From Pseudomonadota bacterium (lineage in GTDB: Bacteria; Pseudomonadota; Gammaproteobacteria; Steroidobacterales; Steroidobacteraceae): a stretch of DNA of 11,487 bases. The stretch's first letter is position 1. Every line of letters starts with the position of its first letter. Where the stretch lies: assembly GCA_021808195.1 (NCBI GenBank), contig JAKBCE010000076.1, positions 1 through 11,487 of the forward strand. Reading direction: 5' to 3'. Under the pieces are notes generated by a model. It did no database searches. It saw only the letters and a list, made by a program, of their open reading frames with translations, and was not told where the DNA came from. The translations under genes were made by a program, and so were the position numbers. Positions 1-6,301 of the stretch are shown here, piece by piece.

Positions 1-95
1 AGAACCACGACCTGCACCGTCACGCCAGGGGGTGTCTGTTGAGCTATGGCACCCTGGGCGCTAGTCAGCCCGCAGCCGAGCACGAGGACCGTCAT
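1..95 (-). CDS. 5' end of an exported protein gene, cut by the window edge
   Basis: About 31 codons are visible before the left edge. The N-terminus has a basic segment, a hydrophobic run (TVLVLGCGL) and a small-residue stretch ending in AQGAIAQQ, which looks like a Sec signal peptide cleaved near AIA|QQ. The mature protein begins QQTPPGVTVQVVV and then leaves the window. I chose the ATG at 93-95. An in-frame TTG at 114-116 would give a better basic n-region (NRTRKL), but neither start has a strong Shine-Dalgarno. The gene lies about 60 bases downstream of the halogenase stop on the same strand, so the two may be co-transcribed. The part seen is too short to assign a family. An outer-membrane receptor or a secreted enzyme are both possible, since halogenase homologues of this kind often sit beside exported or TonB-related genes. 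Confidence 0.45.
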   Translation of the reverse strand, partial: MTVLVLGCGLTSAQGAIAQQTPPGVTVQVVV

Positions 96-155
96 CAATT
101 TCCGTGTTCGGTTCAAGATTTGGTCTTGTTGGAGGGCGAATCGGAGCAAACTCGA

Positions 156-1655
156 TCACAGTCCACAGCCGGATCGGATGAACTCCCCATGCGTGGGCAT
201 GGTGTCCACACTCTCGTGGACCGAAGCACGCAGTTGCTCTAGGCGCGCCTGGATCTTGCTCGAATCGACACCGTCGACCAACGGGTCGGAGCGGCGTGGC
301 AGGACCTGTTGCCCGACCAGGACGGCCAGCCAGCTGAGCACCGGAAAGATATCGTTCTCTTCGCGCAGCAGTCGTCCGTGACCCCGGAACAGCTCGATCT
401 TCTCGCGCAGACTTGCGGTGAGCGGCAGGTCGCGACAGTGCTGCCAGAACGCCCCATCGCGCTCGGTCTGACTGTAATGCAGGAGCAGAAAATCACGCAC
501 CCCGCTGAAGTCCGCTTCCAGCGTACGGTTGTATCGAGCGACGTCGGCGGGGGAAAAATCCCGGTCTGGAAAGAACTTCAGCAGCATGGCGATGCCGCGC
601 TGGATCAGGTGGATCGAGGTCGCCTCGAGCGGCTCGAGAAACCCGGCGGCGAGGCCGAGGGCGAGTACGTTCCTATTCCACGCCGCCGTGCGCCGTCCGG
701 GCCGAAAGCGCAGCATCGCCGGCTCGCTGAGGGCGCGTCCGGCCAGTGAGCCGAGCAGCAGTGCACGCGCCGCGTCATCGGCGCAGTACTCGCCGCTGTA
801 GATGTAACCGTTTCCGTCACGGTGCTGCAGCGGGATCTGCCACTGCCAGCCGGCATCCCGCGCGGTGACCAGGGTATAAGGGTTTGGCGGCGCGCGGCGT
901 TCGCTGTGCACCAGCACGGCCCGGTCGCAGGGCAGCCACGCGCTCCAGTCCTCGTAACCAGTGCGCAGTGCCTCCTCGATCAGTACCCCCCGGAATCCGC
1001 TGCAATCGATGAACAGATCCCCGTGCACCTGCTCGCCGGACTCGAGGGTGAGGGAGTCGACGAAGCCGTCCTCGCCGCGCAGCGCGACGTGCCGGACATA
1101 GCCTTCGGTGCGCAGGACACCGTGCTTCTGCGCGAAGCCGCACAGGTACTGCGCGAAGCGGCCCGCATCGAAATGCAATGCATAGGTCAGCTTGTTCAGG
1201 GGCGTATTGGGGGCATGCACCGGTCGGGAAAATCTGCCCCGCAGCGCCGCGGCCGCTTGAATCGAGTATTCCTCCAGGCGCTGCGCCTTGCCCTCGAGAC
1301 GCATCTTCAGCCAGTACGCCTGGAACGGGAGGTGGCCGATCCCCGGCCCGGCCGGGCCGAAGGGATGAAAGTAAAAGTCCCCGGGGTGAGTCCAGTCGCG
1401 AAAGCCGATGCCGAGCTTGAAGGTCGCCTTGATCTGCCGGACCAGGTCGTTCTCGTCGATACCGAGCGTGCGGATGAAGTCCATGATCGGCGGGATCGTC
1501 GCCTCGCCCACCCCGATCGGCTCGATGTGGGCGGCCTCGATCAGCCGGATCTGCACGTTCATGCCGACCAAGGCCTTGGCGAGCGCGGCTGCGGCCATCC
1601 AGCCCGCCGTGCCGCCCCCGACGATCACCAGGCTGCGGATTCGTCTGTCGTTCAC
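156..1655 (-). CDS. Flavin-dependent halogenase, tryptophan 7-halogenase (PrnA) family
   Basis: A 499-residue protein, close to the usual ~500-540. The start is GTG at 1653-1655, preceded by only a weak purine-rich stretch. The FAD-binding GGGTAGWM lies at residues 13-20, GVGEATIPP at 48-56, the catalytic-type Lys80 in ATFKLGI, the WxWxIP halogenase signature at 270-275 (WQWQIP), and EPLEATSIHL at 341-350 with the catalytic Glu at 344. His97 and Phe99 (FHPFG) align with the indole-contacting pair of PrnA. The family uses reduced FAD, oxygen and halide to make HOCl or HOBr, which passes to the active-site lysine and halogenates an electron-rich aromatic substrate. Against remembered PrnA, the C-terminal segment that closes over free tryptophan appears about 16 residues shorter, so a different substrate is likely. 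No flavin reductase gene is visible. The residue after the catalytic Glu is Ala, where PrnA has Ser. The family call is firm; the substrate is unknown. Confidence 0.93.
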   Translation of the reverse strand: MNDRRIRSLVIVGGGTAGWMAAAALAKALVGMNVQIRLIEAAHIEPIGVGEATIPPIMDFIRTLGIDENDLVRQIKATFKLGIGFRDWTHPGDFYFHPFGPAGPGIGHLPFQAYWLKMRLEGKAQRLEEYSIQAAAALRGRFSRPVHAPNTPLNKLTYALHFDAGRFAQYLCGFAQKHGVLRTEGYVRHVALRGEDGFVDSLTLESGEQVHGDLFIDCSGFRGVLIEEALRTGYEDWSAWLPCDRAVLVHSERRAPPNPYTLVTARDAGWQWQIPLQHRDGNGYIYSGEYCADDAARALLLGSLAGRALSEPAMLRFRPGRRTAAWNRNVLALGLAAGFLEPLEATSIHLIQRGIAMLLKFFPDRDFSPADVARYNRTLEADFSGVRDFLLLHYSQTERDGAFWQHCRDLPLTASLREKIELFRGHGRLLREENDIFPVLSWLAVLVGQQVLPRRSDPLVDGVDSSKIQARLEQLRASVHESVDTMPTHGEFIRSGCGL

Positions 1656-1742
1656 GCTCTTGCCTGTAGCCCCCTGCCCCCTTCATACTCATACTACCGC
1701 ACGCGCTCGCGGGCCGTGCCGGAAACCCAAATTTCCTGTTTT

Positions 1743-1754
1743 TCAGGCGCCTGA
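1743..1754. promoter_or_regulatory. Perfect 12-bp palindrome, possible operator
   Basis: TCAGGCGCCTGA is a perfect palindrome in the 149-base gap between the divergent halogenase (GTG at 1655) and antiporter (ATG at 1805) genes. Its placement suits a dimeric regulator acting on either promoter. No convincing -35/-10 pair was found beside it. A perfect 12-bp palindrome can arise by chance in GC-rich DNA. Confidence 0.25.
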
Positions 1755-1804
1755 GCGCGCGTCCTCGCGGGCGCGGCTTGCCAGTGCGCTGGGGATCCGC
1801 ACGC

Positions 1805-3085
1805 ATGCATTCAGCCGTTGATCAGACGGAACATCTGCTCTCCAGTGTCCTAGTGCAACTGATCGTCATGATCGCCGTGGCGCGCATCGGCAATCAGGCA
1901 CTGCGTCGCCTCGGGCAGCCCGGCGTGATTGGGGAGATCATTGCCGGGCTACTGCTCGGCCCCTCCTTGTTCGGTCACTTCTTTTCGGCCACGTCGATGG
2001 CGCTGTTCGGGGCCGGCACCTCCGTGCCCATCACCATCATCAGCCAGATTGGCCTGGTGCTGCTGATGTTCCAGATCGGCGCGGACTTCGAGTTCGGGCA
2101 CCTCACACAGGCGCGCAATCGAAATGCCGCACTCGCGATTGCCGCAGCGTCGATCTGCGTCCCGTTCGGGTTGGGATTCGGGATCGGTGAACTGTCGGCG
2201 CACCACTTCGCCCCCTCGATCGATCCGCTCACCTACAGCCTGTTCATCGGTGTGGGACTGGCGATCACTGCCGTGCCGATTCTCGGCCGGATCCTGCGTG
2301 AATTCGACCTGACGCACACCGAGGTCGGTGTCGTGGCCATTGCGGCCGCGGCCGCCAACGACGTGACCGGCTGGGTCCTGCTGGCGGGGATCTCCGCGTA
2401 CGCATCGGCGCGCTTCTCTGCTACCGGCCTTGCCGTGCAGATCGGCGGCATCGTCCTGCTCGGAGCCGTCGCCTGGCTGGGCTTGAGCCGCCTCTGCCGC
2501 TGGCTGCTCGTGCGTATGCCCGTCAAAGACGGTCACGTGCCGCCCAACCTGATGACGGTGGTCATCTGTCTGATCTTCGCCGTGGGGCTGTGCACCTCGA
2601 CGCTAGGGATTTTCACTATCTTCGGTGGCTTCCTCGCGGGGCTGCTGTTTCACCGCGACCGGAGTTTTGTCGATGCATGGCGGGCTCAGGTCGGGAAGTT
2701 CGTGCTCGTATTCTTTCTGCCGGTGTTCTTCACCTACACGGGGCTGCGCACCAATGTGCTCGGCCTGACCAGCGCATCGGATTGGACGTGGCTCACGCTC
2801 ATCCTGGCCGCGTCGATTTTCGGCAAGATGATCCCGGTCTACCTGGCCGCGCGTGCCGGCCGCTTCAATCCGCTGGAAGCGACGATCTTCGGCACGCTGA
2901 TGAATACGCGGGCACTGATGGAGCTGATCGTGCTGAACATCGGCTTCGATCTCGGATTCATTCCGCAGAAAGTCTTCACCATGCTGGTCGTCATGGCGGT
3001 GGTGACGACGGTGATGACCGGACCGCTGCTGCGCGTGCTGCTGCCCCGGGCCGGCTATCCGGTGCCGTCCGGCATCGAGGCCTGA
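1805..3085 (+). CDS. Cation:proton antiporter, CPA2/CHX-like (Na+/H+ exchanger domain)
   Basis: A 426-residue polytopic inner-membrane protein that is nearly all exchanger domain, with about 12 hydrophobic segments. It should exchange K+ or Na+ for protons in pH or ion homeostasis. Family motifs are GVIGEIIAGLLLGPSLFG (residues 40-57), LLMFQIGADFEF (86-97), AITAVPILGRIL (153-164), the ion-binding Asn-Asp pair at 185-186 in AAANDVTGW, FFTYTGLRTNV (308-318) and TLMNTRALMELIVLNIG (364-380). The ND pair and NTR-LMELIVLNIG resemble CHX-type members. There is no C-terminal RCK/TrkA-N or UspA domain, so it is a minimal form without the nucleotide-gated module of KefB/KefC. I chose ATG 1805 because GGGGA at 1791-1795 sits nine bases upstream; an in-frame TTG at 1778 is less likely. 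Ion specificity cannot be read from the sequence. Confidence 0.92.
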   Translation: MHSAVDQTEHLLSSVLVQLIVMIAVARIGNQALRRLGQPGVIGEIIAGLLLGPSLFGHFFSATSMALFGAGTSVPITIISQIGLVLLMFQIGADFEFGHLTQARNRNAALAIAAASICVPFGLGFGIGELSAHHFAPSIDPLTYSLFIGVGLAITAVPILGRILREFDLTHTEVGVVAIAAAAANDVTGWVLLAGISAYASARFSATGLAVQIGGIVLLGAVAWLGLSRLCRWLLVRMPVKDGHVPPNLMTVVICLIFAVGLCTSTLGIFTIFGGFLAGLLFHRDRSFVDAWRAQVGKFVLVFFLPVFFTYTGLRTNVLGLTSASDWTWLTLILAASIFGKMIPVYLAARAGRFNPLEATIFGTLMNTRALMELIVLNIGFDLGFIPQKVFTMLVVMAVVTTVMTGPLLRVLLPRAGYPVPSGIEA

Positions 3086-3117
3086 TCGCTCAGGAGCCTC
3101 CCGGGGACCCGTCTTTC

Positions 3118-3138
3118 CGGCCGGCGCCAGGCCGGCCG
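3118..3138. terminator. GC-rich hairpin after the antiporter gene, possible terminator
   Basis: CGGCCGGC and GCCGGCCG form a perfect 8-pair stem around a 5-base loop (GCCAG), about 30 bases after the antiporter stop and in the gap before the convergent SRAP gene. No U-tract follows on either strand, so it is not a canonical intrinsic terminator. Position and stability still suggest a role at the 3' end of the transcript. Confidence 0.4.
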
Positions 3139-3157
3139 TGAAGCCTGCGAGTGAGAT

Positions 3158-3174
3158 GCGCCCGCACCGGGCGC
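3158..3174. terminator. GC-rich hairpin after the SRAP gene, possible terminator
   Basis: GCGCCCG and CGGGCGC form a perfect 7-pair stem around the loop CAC. It lies just past the SRAP stop codon on the minus strand and 19 bases from the hairpin at 3118-3138. There is no U-tract on either side. It may help end minus-strand transcripts at this convergent junction. Confidence 0.35.
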
Positions 3175-3179
3175 GCGAG

Positions 3180-3893
3180 TTAGAGCCGAGCGCTCGCGGT
3201 GGCCGATATCCGGGGAGTGAATTGCCCCACCGCGCGTACGAGTTCCGGATCGTCGCAGTCCAACGAATTGATGCGTGGACTGACCGCGTGGCTGGCGAGC
3301 AGTGCCTCCGGGGCCGTTCTGAGCAGCGTGCGCGCCTCGACCGGGGTGCCGCGCAACCAGGTCTCGACGTCCTCGGCCGCGATGATCGCAGGCATCTCGC
3401 GCGTGGCGCTCTGGATCGATTCGATGGGCGCGCACGAGGGCACCGTGAGGATCGTGCAGCCCTCGATCACGTCTCCGTCTTCCGTCTCGGTGCGATCCCA
3501 GATGCCCGCCACCGCAAACACGGCGCGATCATTGGCGTGAACGAAATATGGCTGGCGGTACCCGGCCGGGGTCAAGCGCCAGGTGTAGAACCCGGCGAAC
3601 GGCAGAATGCAGCGCTGGCTGTTGAGCCAGGGACCGCGAAAGAGCGGACTGTCTTCGAGCGATCCGACCGCGAGGCGCAGCCAGAGACCGGCCGACGCGT
3701 CGCCCTTGGCCCACGCCGGAGTCAGTCCCCAGCGCATCATCACGGCTTCAGACTGGTCGGCATAGAGACGCACCGCCGGGACGTATCGGGTCGGCGCCAC
3801 GTTGAAACTCGCCGAGAAGCGCCACCACCTGCACTGGGGTGCAAGTTCACGCTCGACCAGATCCTGCTCCGGCAACACATATCGCTCGCACAT
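3180..3893 (-). CDS. SRAP-domain protein (YedK/HMCES-like) with divergent active site
   Basis: A 237-residue protein of typical SRAP length. The start is set at ATG 3891-3893 because SRAP proteins need Cys at position 2 after Met removal, and this gives MCERYVLP. The reading frame stays open 20 codons further upstream, and no strong Shine-Dalgarno precedes the chosen ATG. Matching motifs are FNVAPTRYVPAV (residues 30-41), MRWGLTPAWAKGD (53-65), SPLFR (82-86), QRCILPFAGFYTW (93-105), YRQPYFV (112-118), AVAGIWDR (127-134) and SPRINS (205-210). YedK and HMCES use Cys2 to cross-link abasic sites in single-stranded DNA and protect them. Here the YedK Asn75, Arg77, Glu105 and His160 positions align with Arg73, Ala75, Thr104 and Thr164, so only Cys2 of the usual catalytic set remains. 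It may bind abasic DNA in a different way or have another role. Fold and family are confident; activity is not. It lies 120 bases downstream of opgC on the same strand. Confidence 0.88.
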   Translation of the reverse strand: MCERYVLPEQDLVERELAPQCRWWRFSASFNVAPTRYVPAVRLYADQSEAVMMRWGLTPAWAKGDASAGLWLRLAVGSLEDSPLFRGPWLNSQRCILPFAGFYTWRLTPAGYRQPYFVHANDRAVFAVAGIWDRTETEDGDVIEGCTILTVPSCAPIESIQSATREMPAIIAAEDVETWLRGTPVEARTLLRTAPEALLASHAVSPRINSLDCDDPELVRAVGQFTPRISATASARL

Positions 3894-4013
3894 GCATGAA
3901 CCATAGTCCATGCGGACCGCATCGCCTGTGACGCACTGCACGAGTTGGGACACGAGCGCTTGCAGTACGCGGTGTCTGCGTCAGGCAACGCTGCGCACCA
4001 AACCGATTCAGAT

Positions 4014-5186
4014 TCAGCGACTTACGCATCGGCTGCCCCGTTCAGTGACGCCAGAGCTGTCCTGGAGGCGCAGCCGAGCGGACCTGCGGCCCGACCGACG
4101 CCGAGCATCGGAACGCCACGCGACCACGAACATCACCCCCACCATGAGCGCAACGATCAGGACCTGATCCAGCGCGCTCGGTCCATGGGCCCGCGGGGGC
4201 CCGATTAGCGCATCGGCGAGTACGCACACCGGAATGTGCGCGGCGAAGACCTGCAAGGAGTTGCGGCCCAGCAATTCGAGCACCTTCACGCGTGCCCGGC
4301 GCAGCAGCGGCAACAGCGTCGGGGTGAGCACGAGGCCGAGCGCCACGGCATCGAGGATTCGCAGCGGGCCGAGTTTCCACTTGTCGACCAGCGCCGAGCG
4401 ATCCGTGACCTGCACGGAGAGCACCGCGGCATGATGGCGCCAGATGAGAAATACGACGACGATTGCCGCGGCGCTCGCCAGAACGAGCGGCGCGCGAGTC
4501 CAGCGCAGGTCCGCGCTCGCCCACCGGTGCTGGCCCGCGCCGATCCACACGCCGGACACCCAGACCAGCTGCCAGCCGAACCAGTTGAATGCGCCGAATG
4601 CATCGAGCGGCAGAGGCACACCGGCGCCCGACACCCAACCATACAGCAGGCGTGCGCCGTGCAGTTGCGCGAACAGCCACACCACCACCGAACCACTGAG
4701 GATGGTCCACCAGCCGATGCGCTCGCCAGCGCTCAGGATCGCCGGCGTCAACACCAGAAACACGATGTACATCGGCAGGATGTCGAGCAGTGGCGGCTTG
4801 TAGATGAGCAACGGGCTGCTCGCGAGCGCCCAGATGGGATGATGGAAGAACACTTCCAGATAATCGTAGAGCGATGCGCTGGAGAACCAACGGACCGCGG
4901 CCACCGCCGCACTGAAAATCAACGCGAGCAGCAGCAGGTGGTAACCATAGAGCGTGCGGGCACGATGCAAGAGCCGGCCGCGCACGTACTCGAGGCCGCG
5001 CTGAACCATCAGCGGCGTGTAGATGGATCCGACCAGAAATCCCGACAGAAATACGAAGCCCGTAGCAGCCGAGGCATAGCCGAACGGCTCGTTTGCATAC
5101 GGGCTCAGCGCGGTGGGCAGATGCACCGCCGCCATCAACAGCAAAAATGTACCCCGCAGGGCGTCCAGGTCGTTGCGACGCGCCAT
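4014..5186 (-). CDS. opgC: OpgC-type membrane acyltransferase
   Basis: A 390-residue integral membrane protein with about 10 hydrophobic segments. It begins with the OpgC/acyltransferase-3-like motif RNDLDALRG (residues 4-12), then His22 in AAVHLP, FVFLSGFLVGSIY (44-56) and a basic segment RLLHRARTLYGYH (71-83). The C-terminal membrane segments include LELLGRNSLQVFAAHIPVCV, which is typical of the family. OpgC proteins transfer succinyl groups to osmoregulated periplasmic glucans across the inner membrane. I chose the ATG at 5184-5186 because AGGAG lies just upstream and the motif starts at once; an upstream extension to 5291 has no recognisable content. No opgG, opgH or other glucan gene is visible, so the acceptor could be a different glycan. 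The Arg-rich last ~35 residues would be cytoplasmic. The family call is good, the exact substrate uncertain. Confidence 0.83.
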   Translation of the reverse strand: MARRNDLDALRGTFLLLMAAVHLPTALSPYANEPFGYASAATGFVFLSGFLVGSIYTPLMVQRGLEYVRGRLLHRARTLYGYHLLLLALIFSAAVAAVRWFSSASLYDYLEVFFHHPIWALASSPLLIYKPPLLDILPMYIVFLVLTPAILSAGERIGWWTILSGSVVVWLFAQLHGARLLYGWVSGAGVPLPLDAFGAFNWFGWQLVWVSGVWIGAGQHRWASADLRWTRAPLVLASAAAIVVVFLIWRHHAAVLSVQVTDRSALVDKWKLGPLRILDAVALGLVLTPTLLPLLRRARVKVLELLGRNSLQVFAAHIPVCVLADALIGPPRAHGPSALDQVLIVALMVGVMFVVAWRSDARRRSGRRSARLRLQDSSGVTERGSRCVSR

Positions 5187-5238
5187 CCATCTCCTGCATG
5201 CGGTCGGTGGCAAACGCGGCCCGGCGGCGCGCTGTTGC

Positions 5239-5254
5239 CGTGCACTCGTGCACG
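5239..5254. promoter_or_regulatory. Inverted repeat upstream of opgC, possible operator
   Basis: CGTGCAC and GTGCACG are perfect 7-base arms separated by TC, ending 53 bases upstream of the opgC start codon. The short spacer suits a dimeric DNA-binding protein better than an RNA hairpin. The regulator is unknown. Confidence 0.35.
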
Positions 5255-5557
5255 CCAATGTCGCAGCACGAGCGGCACGGTGATTCGGCACAGCCGCCGC
5301 AGAGCACCCCTACATCGGTTCGACGGCGAGATCACGGCCAGGTTCCATCGCATCGTCACGCATCTTCTGCACGCATCACACCCCACCGACACGCGTCCAC
5401 ATACGGCGACACTCCTGTGGTGCATATCGACACACGCACCGATGCGACGTACGGCATCCCGAGCTCGGCCGCGGTGCCCCCCTCCGATGCGCGAAGCCCA
5501 TGCCCGGCGTCTGTGGGTGCTCGAGCGATTTCCTGAGCGCAGCGCCAGCGCGAACTC

Positions 5558-5563
5558 TATAAT
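5558..5563 (+). promoter_or_regulatory. Consensus -10 box (TATAAT), candidate FUSC promoter
   Basis: TATAAT matches the sigma-70 -10 consensus exactly and stands out in very GC-rich surroundings. No good -35 hexamer is found 16-19 bases upstream and there is no TG extension. If used, transcription would start near 5570 and give a leader of roughly 90 bases before the FUSC ATG at 5663. Confidence 0.4.
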
Positions 5564-5662
5564 TCCACGCGCATCGTTGCGCCATTGCGAGGATCGCTCA
5601 GCGCCGCGAGCAATGCCGAGCGACATCCGTCGGGCGTTCAGCACGCCCCTGGGGACTTTGCC

Positions 5663-6259
5663 ATGCCACACCTTTCGCATGCGCCGGCCGACCATTACAG
5701 TCCCGAGCGCTCCGCCGTCACGGATCTGAACATCCGCTTAGTCGCGCTGCGTCGAACCACGCCATTTGTGCGGCGCGTCGCCGCAGGTGCGCATCTGGGC
5801 ATCCTCTCGGCGTGCGCCGCGCTCATGGCCTATCTTCCGGCCCGGGCCGTAGGGCTCAGCGAGAGCTTCTGGAGCGCCATCACGGCCATTGCCGTCGTTC
5901 AAACGGAGTTTCGAGCCACCCAGTCCACCGGGCGCGATCAGTTCGTTGGAGCCGCCATCGGGGGGCTCTCTGGAATCTGCGCACTGTTGGCCTTCGGACA
6001 CGATCTGGTGGCGTACTCGATCGCCGTCGTGCTCTCGGTCGTCGTGTGTTGGGCGCTCAATATGGGCTCAGCGAGCCGCCTGGCGGGCATCACGGCGACG
6101 ATCATTCTCCTGGTGCCGCACGCCGGCAGCGCCGAGCAGATGCTCATCGCGCGCGTCAGCGAGGTCGGCTGGGGCGTCTGTGCCGGGGTCGCCACGGTCT
6201 GGCTCGCCGCTCGATTTCCGGCCGAGCGGCTGCTGCGGCTGCGCGAGAGCCGCTCGTGA
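5663..6259 (+). CDS. Short FUSC-family membrane protein (aromatic acid exporter-like)
   Basis: A 198-residue protein with a polar N-terminus of about 30 residues followed by around five or six hydrophobic segments. It has the FUSC-type pattern of SFWSAITAIAVVQTEFRATQ, then GRDQFVGAAIGGLSG and a later RLAGITATIILL. Full-length FUSC/AaeB/fusaric-acid-resistance proteins have two membrane halves and ~650-700 residues, so this is a single-module form that would probably work as an oligomer. The start ATG 5663 has GGGGA at 5651-5655 seven bases upstream; a frame open from 5585 adds only unrecognisable residues. A nitronate monooxygenase gene starts 42 bases downstream on the same strand, suggesting an operon that could pair efflux of an organic acid with oxidative detoxification. 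The transported substrate is unknown. Confidence 0.82.
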   Translation: MPHLSHAPADHYSPERSAVTDLNIRLVALRRTTPFVRRVAAGAHLGILSACAALMAYLPARAVGLSESFWSAITAIAVVQTEFRATQSTGRDQFVGAAIGGLSGICALLAFGHDLVAYSIAVVLSVVVCWALNMGSASRLAGITATIILLVPHAGSAEQMLIARVSEVGWGVCAGVATVWLAARFPAERLLRLRESRS

Positions 6260-6301
6260 CGGCGCCTGCGGTTGCGATCCGTACGTCGCACGAGCGTCTC
6301 C

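Larger units (their letters stand above)
5187..5662. other. 476-base intergenic region between divergent opgC and FUSC genes
   Basis: I see no credible gene here. Frames open across it on either strand are Arg/His-rich and read like shadow translations. It contains a 16-base inverted repeat at 5239-5254 near opgC, three direct copies of CGCATC (5349-5354, 5359-5364, 5372-5377; the last two extend to CACGCATC at a 13-base spacing), and a consensus TATAAT at 5558-5563 facing the FUSC gene. The length leaves room for regulated promoters, a long leader or a small RNA, none of which can be shown from sequence alone. Confidence 0.6.

Noticed and set aside
822..1754. Plus-strand open frame (310 codons) opposite the halogenase
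   Set aside because: A mirror frame of a gene with unmistakable halogenase motifs; no family features of its own.
3894..3953. 20-codon N-terminal extension of the SRAP protein
   Set aside because: SRAP chemistry needs Cys at position 2, which is met only by starting at ATG 3891-3893.
4003..4014. Short tandem repeat ATTCAG-ATTCAG near the end of opgC
   Set aside because: Only two copies of six bases; likely chance.
5135..5695. Minus-strand open frame (186 codons) across the long intergenic region
   Set aside because: Arg/Cys-rich translation without domains, overlapping the start of opgC in another frame, with no Shine-Dalgarno support.
4236..5729. Long plus-strand open frame (497 codons) over opgC and the intergenic region
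   Set aside because: It is antisense to opgC, with Arg/Gln/His-rich low-complexity translation and no credible motif or ribosome site.
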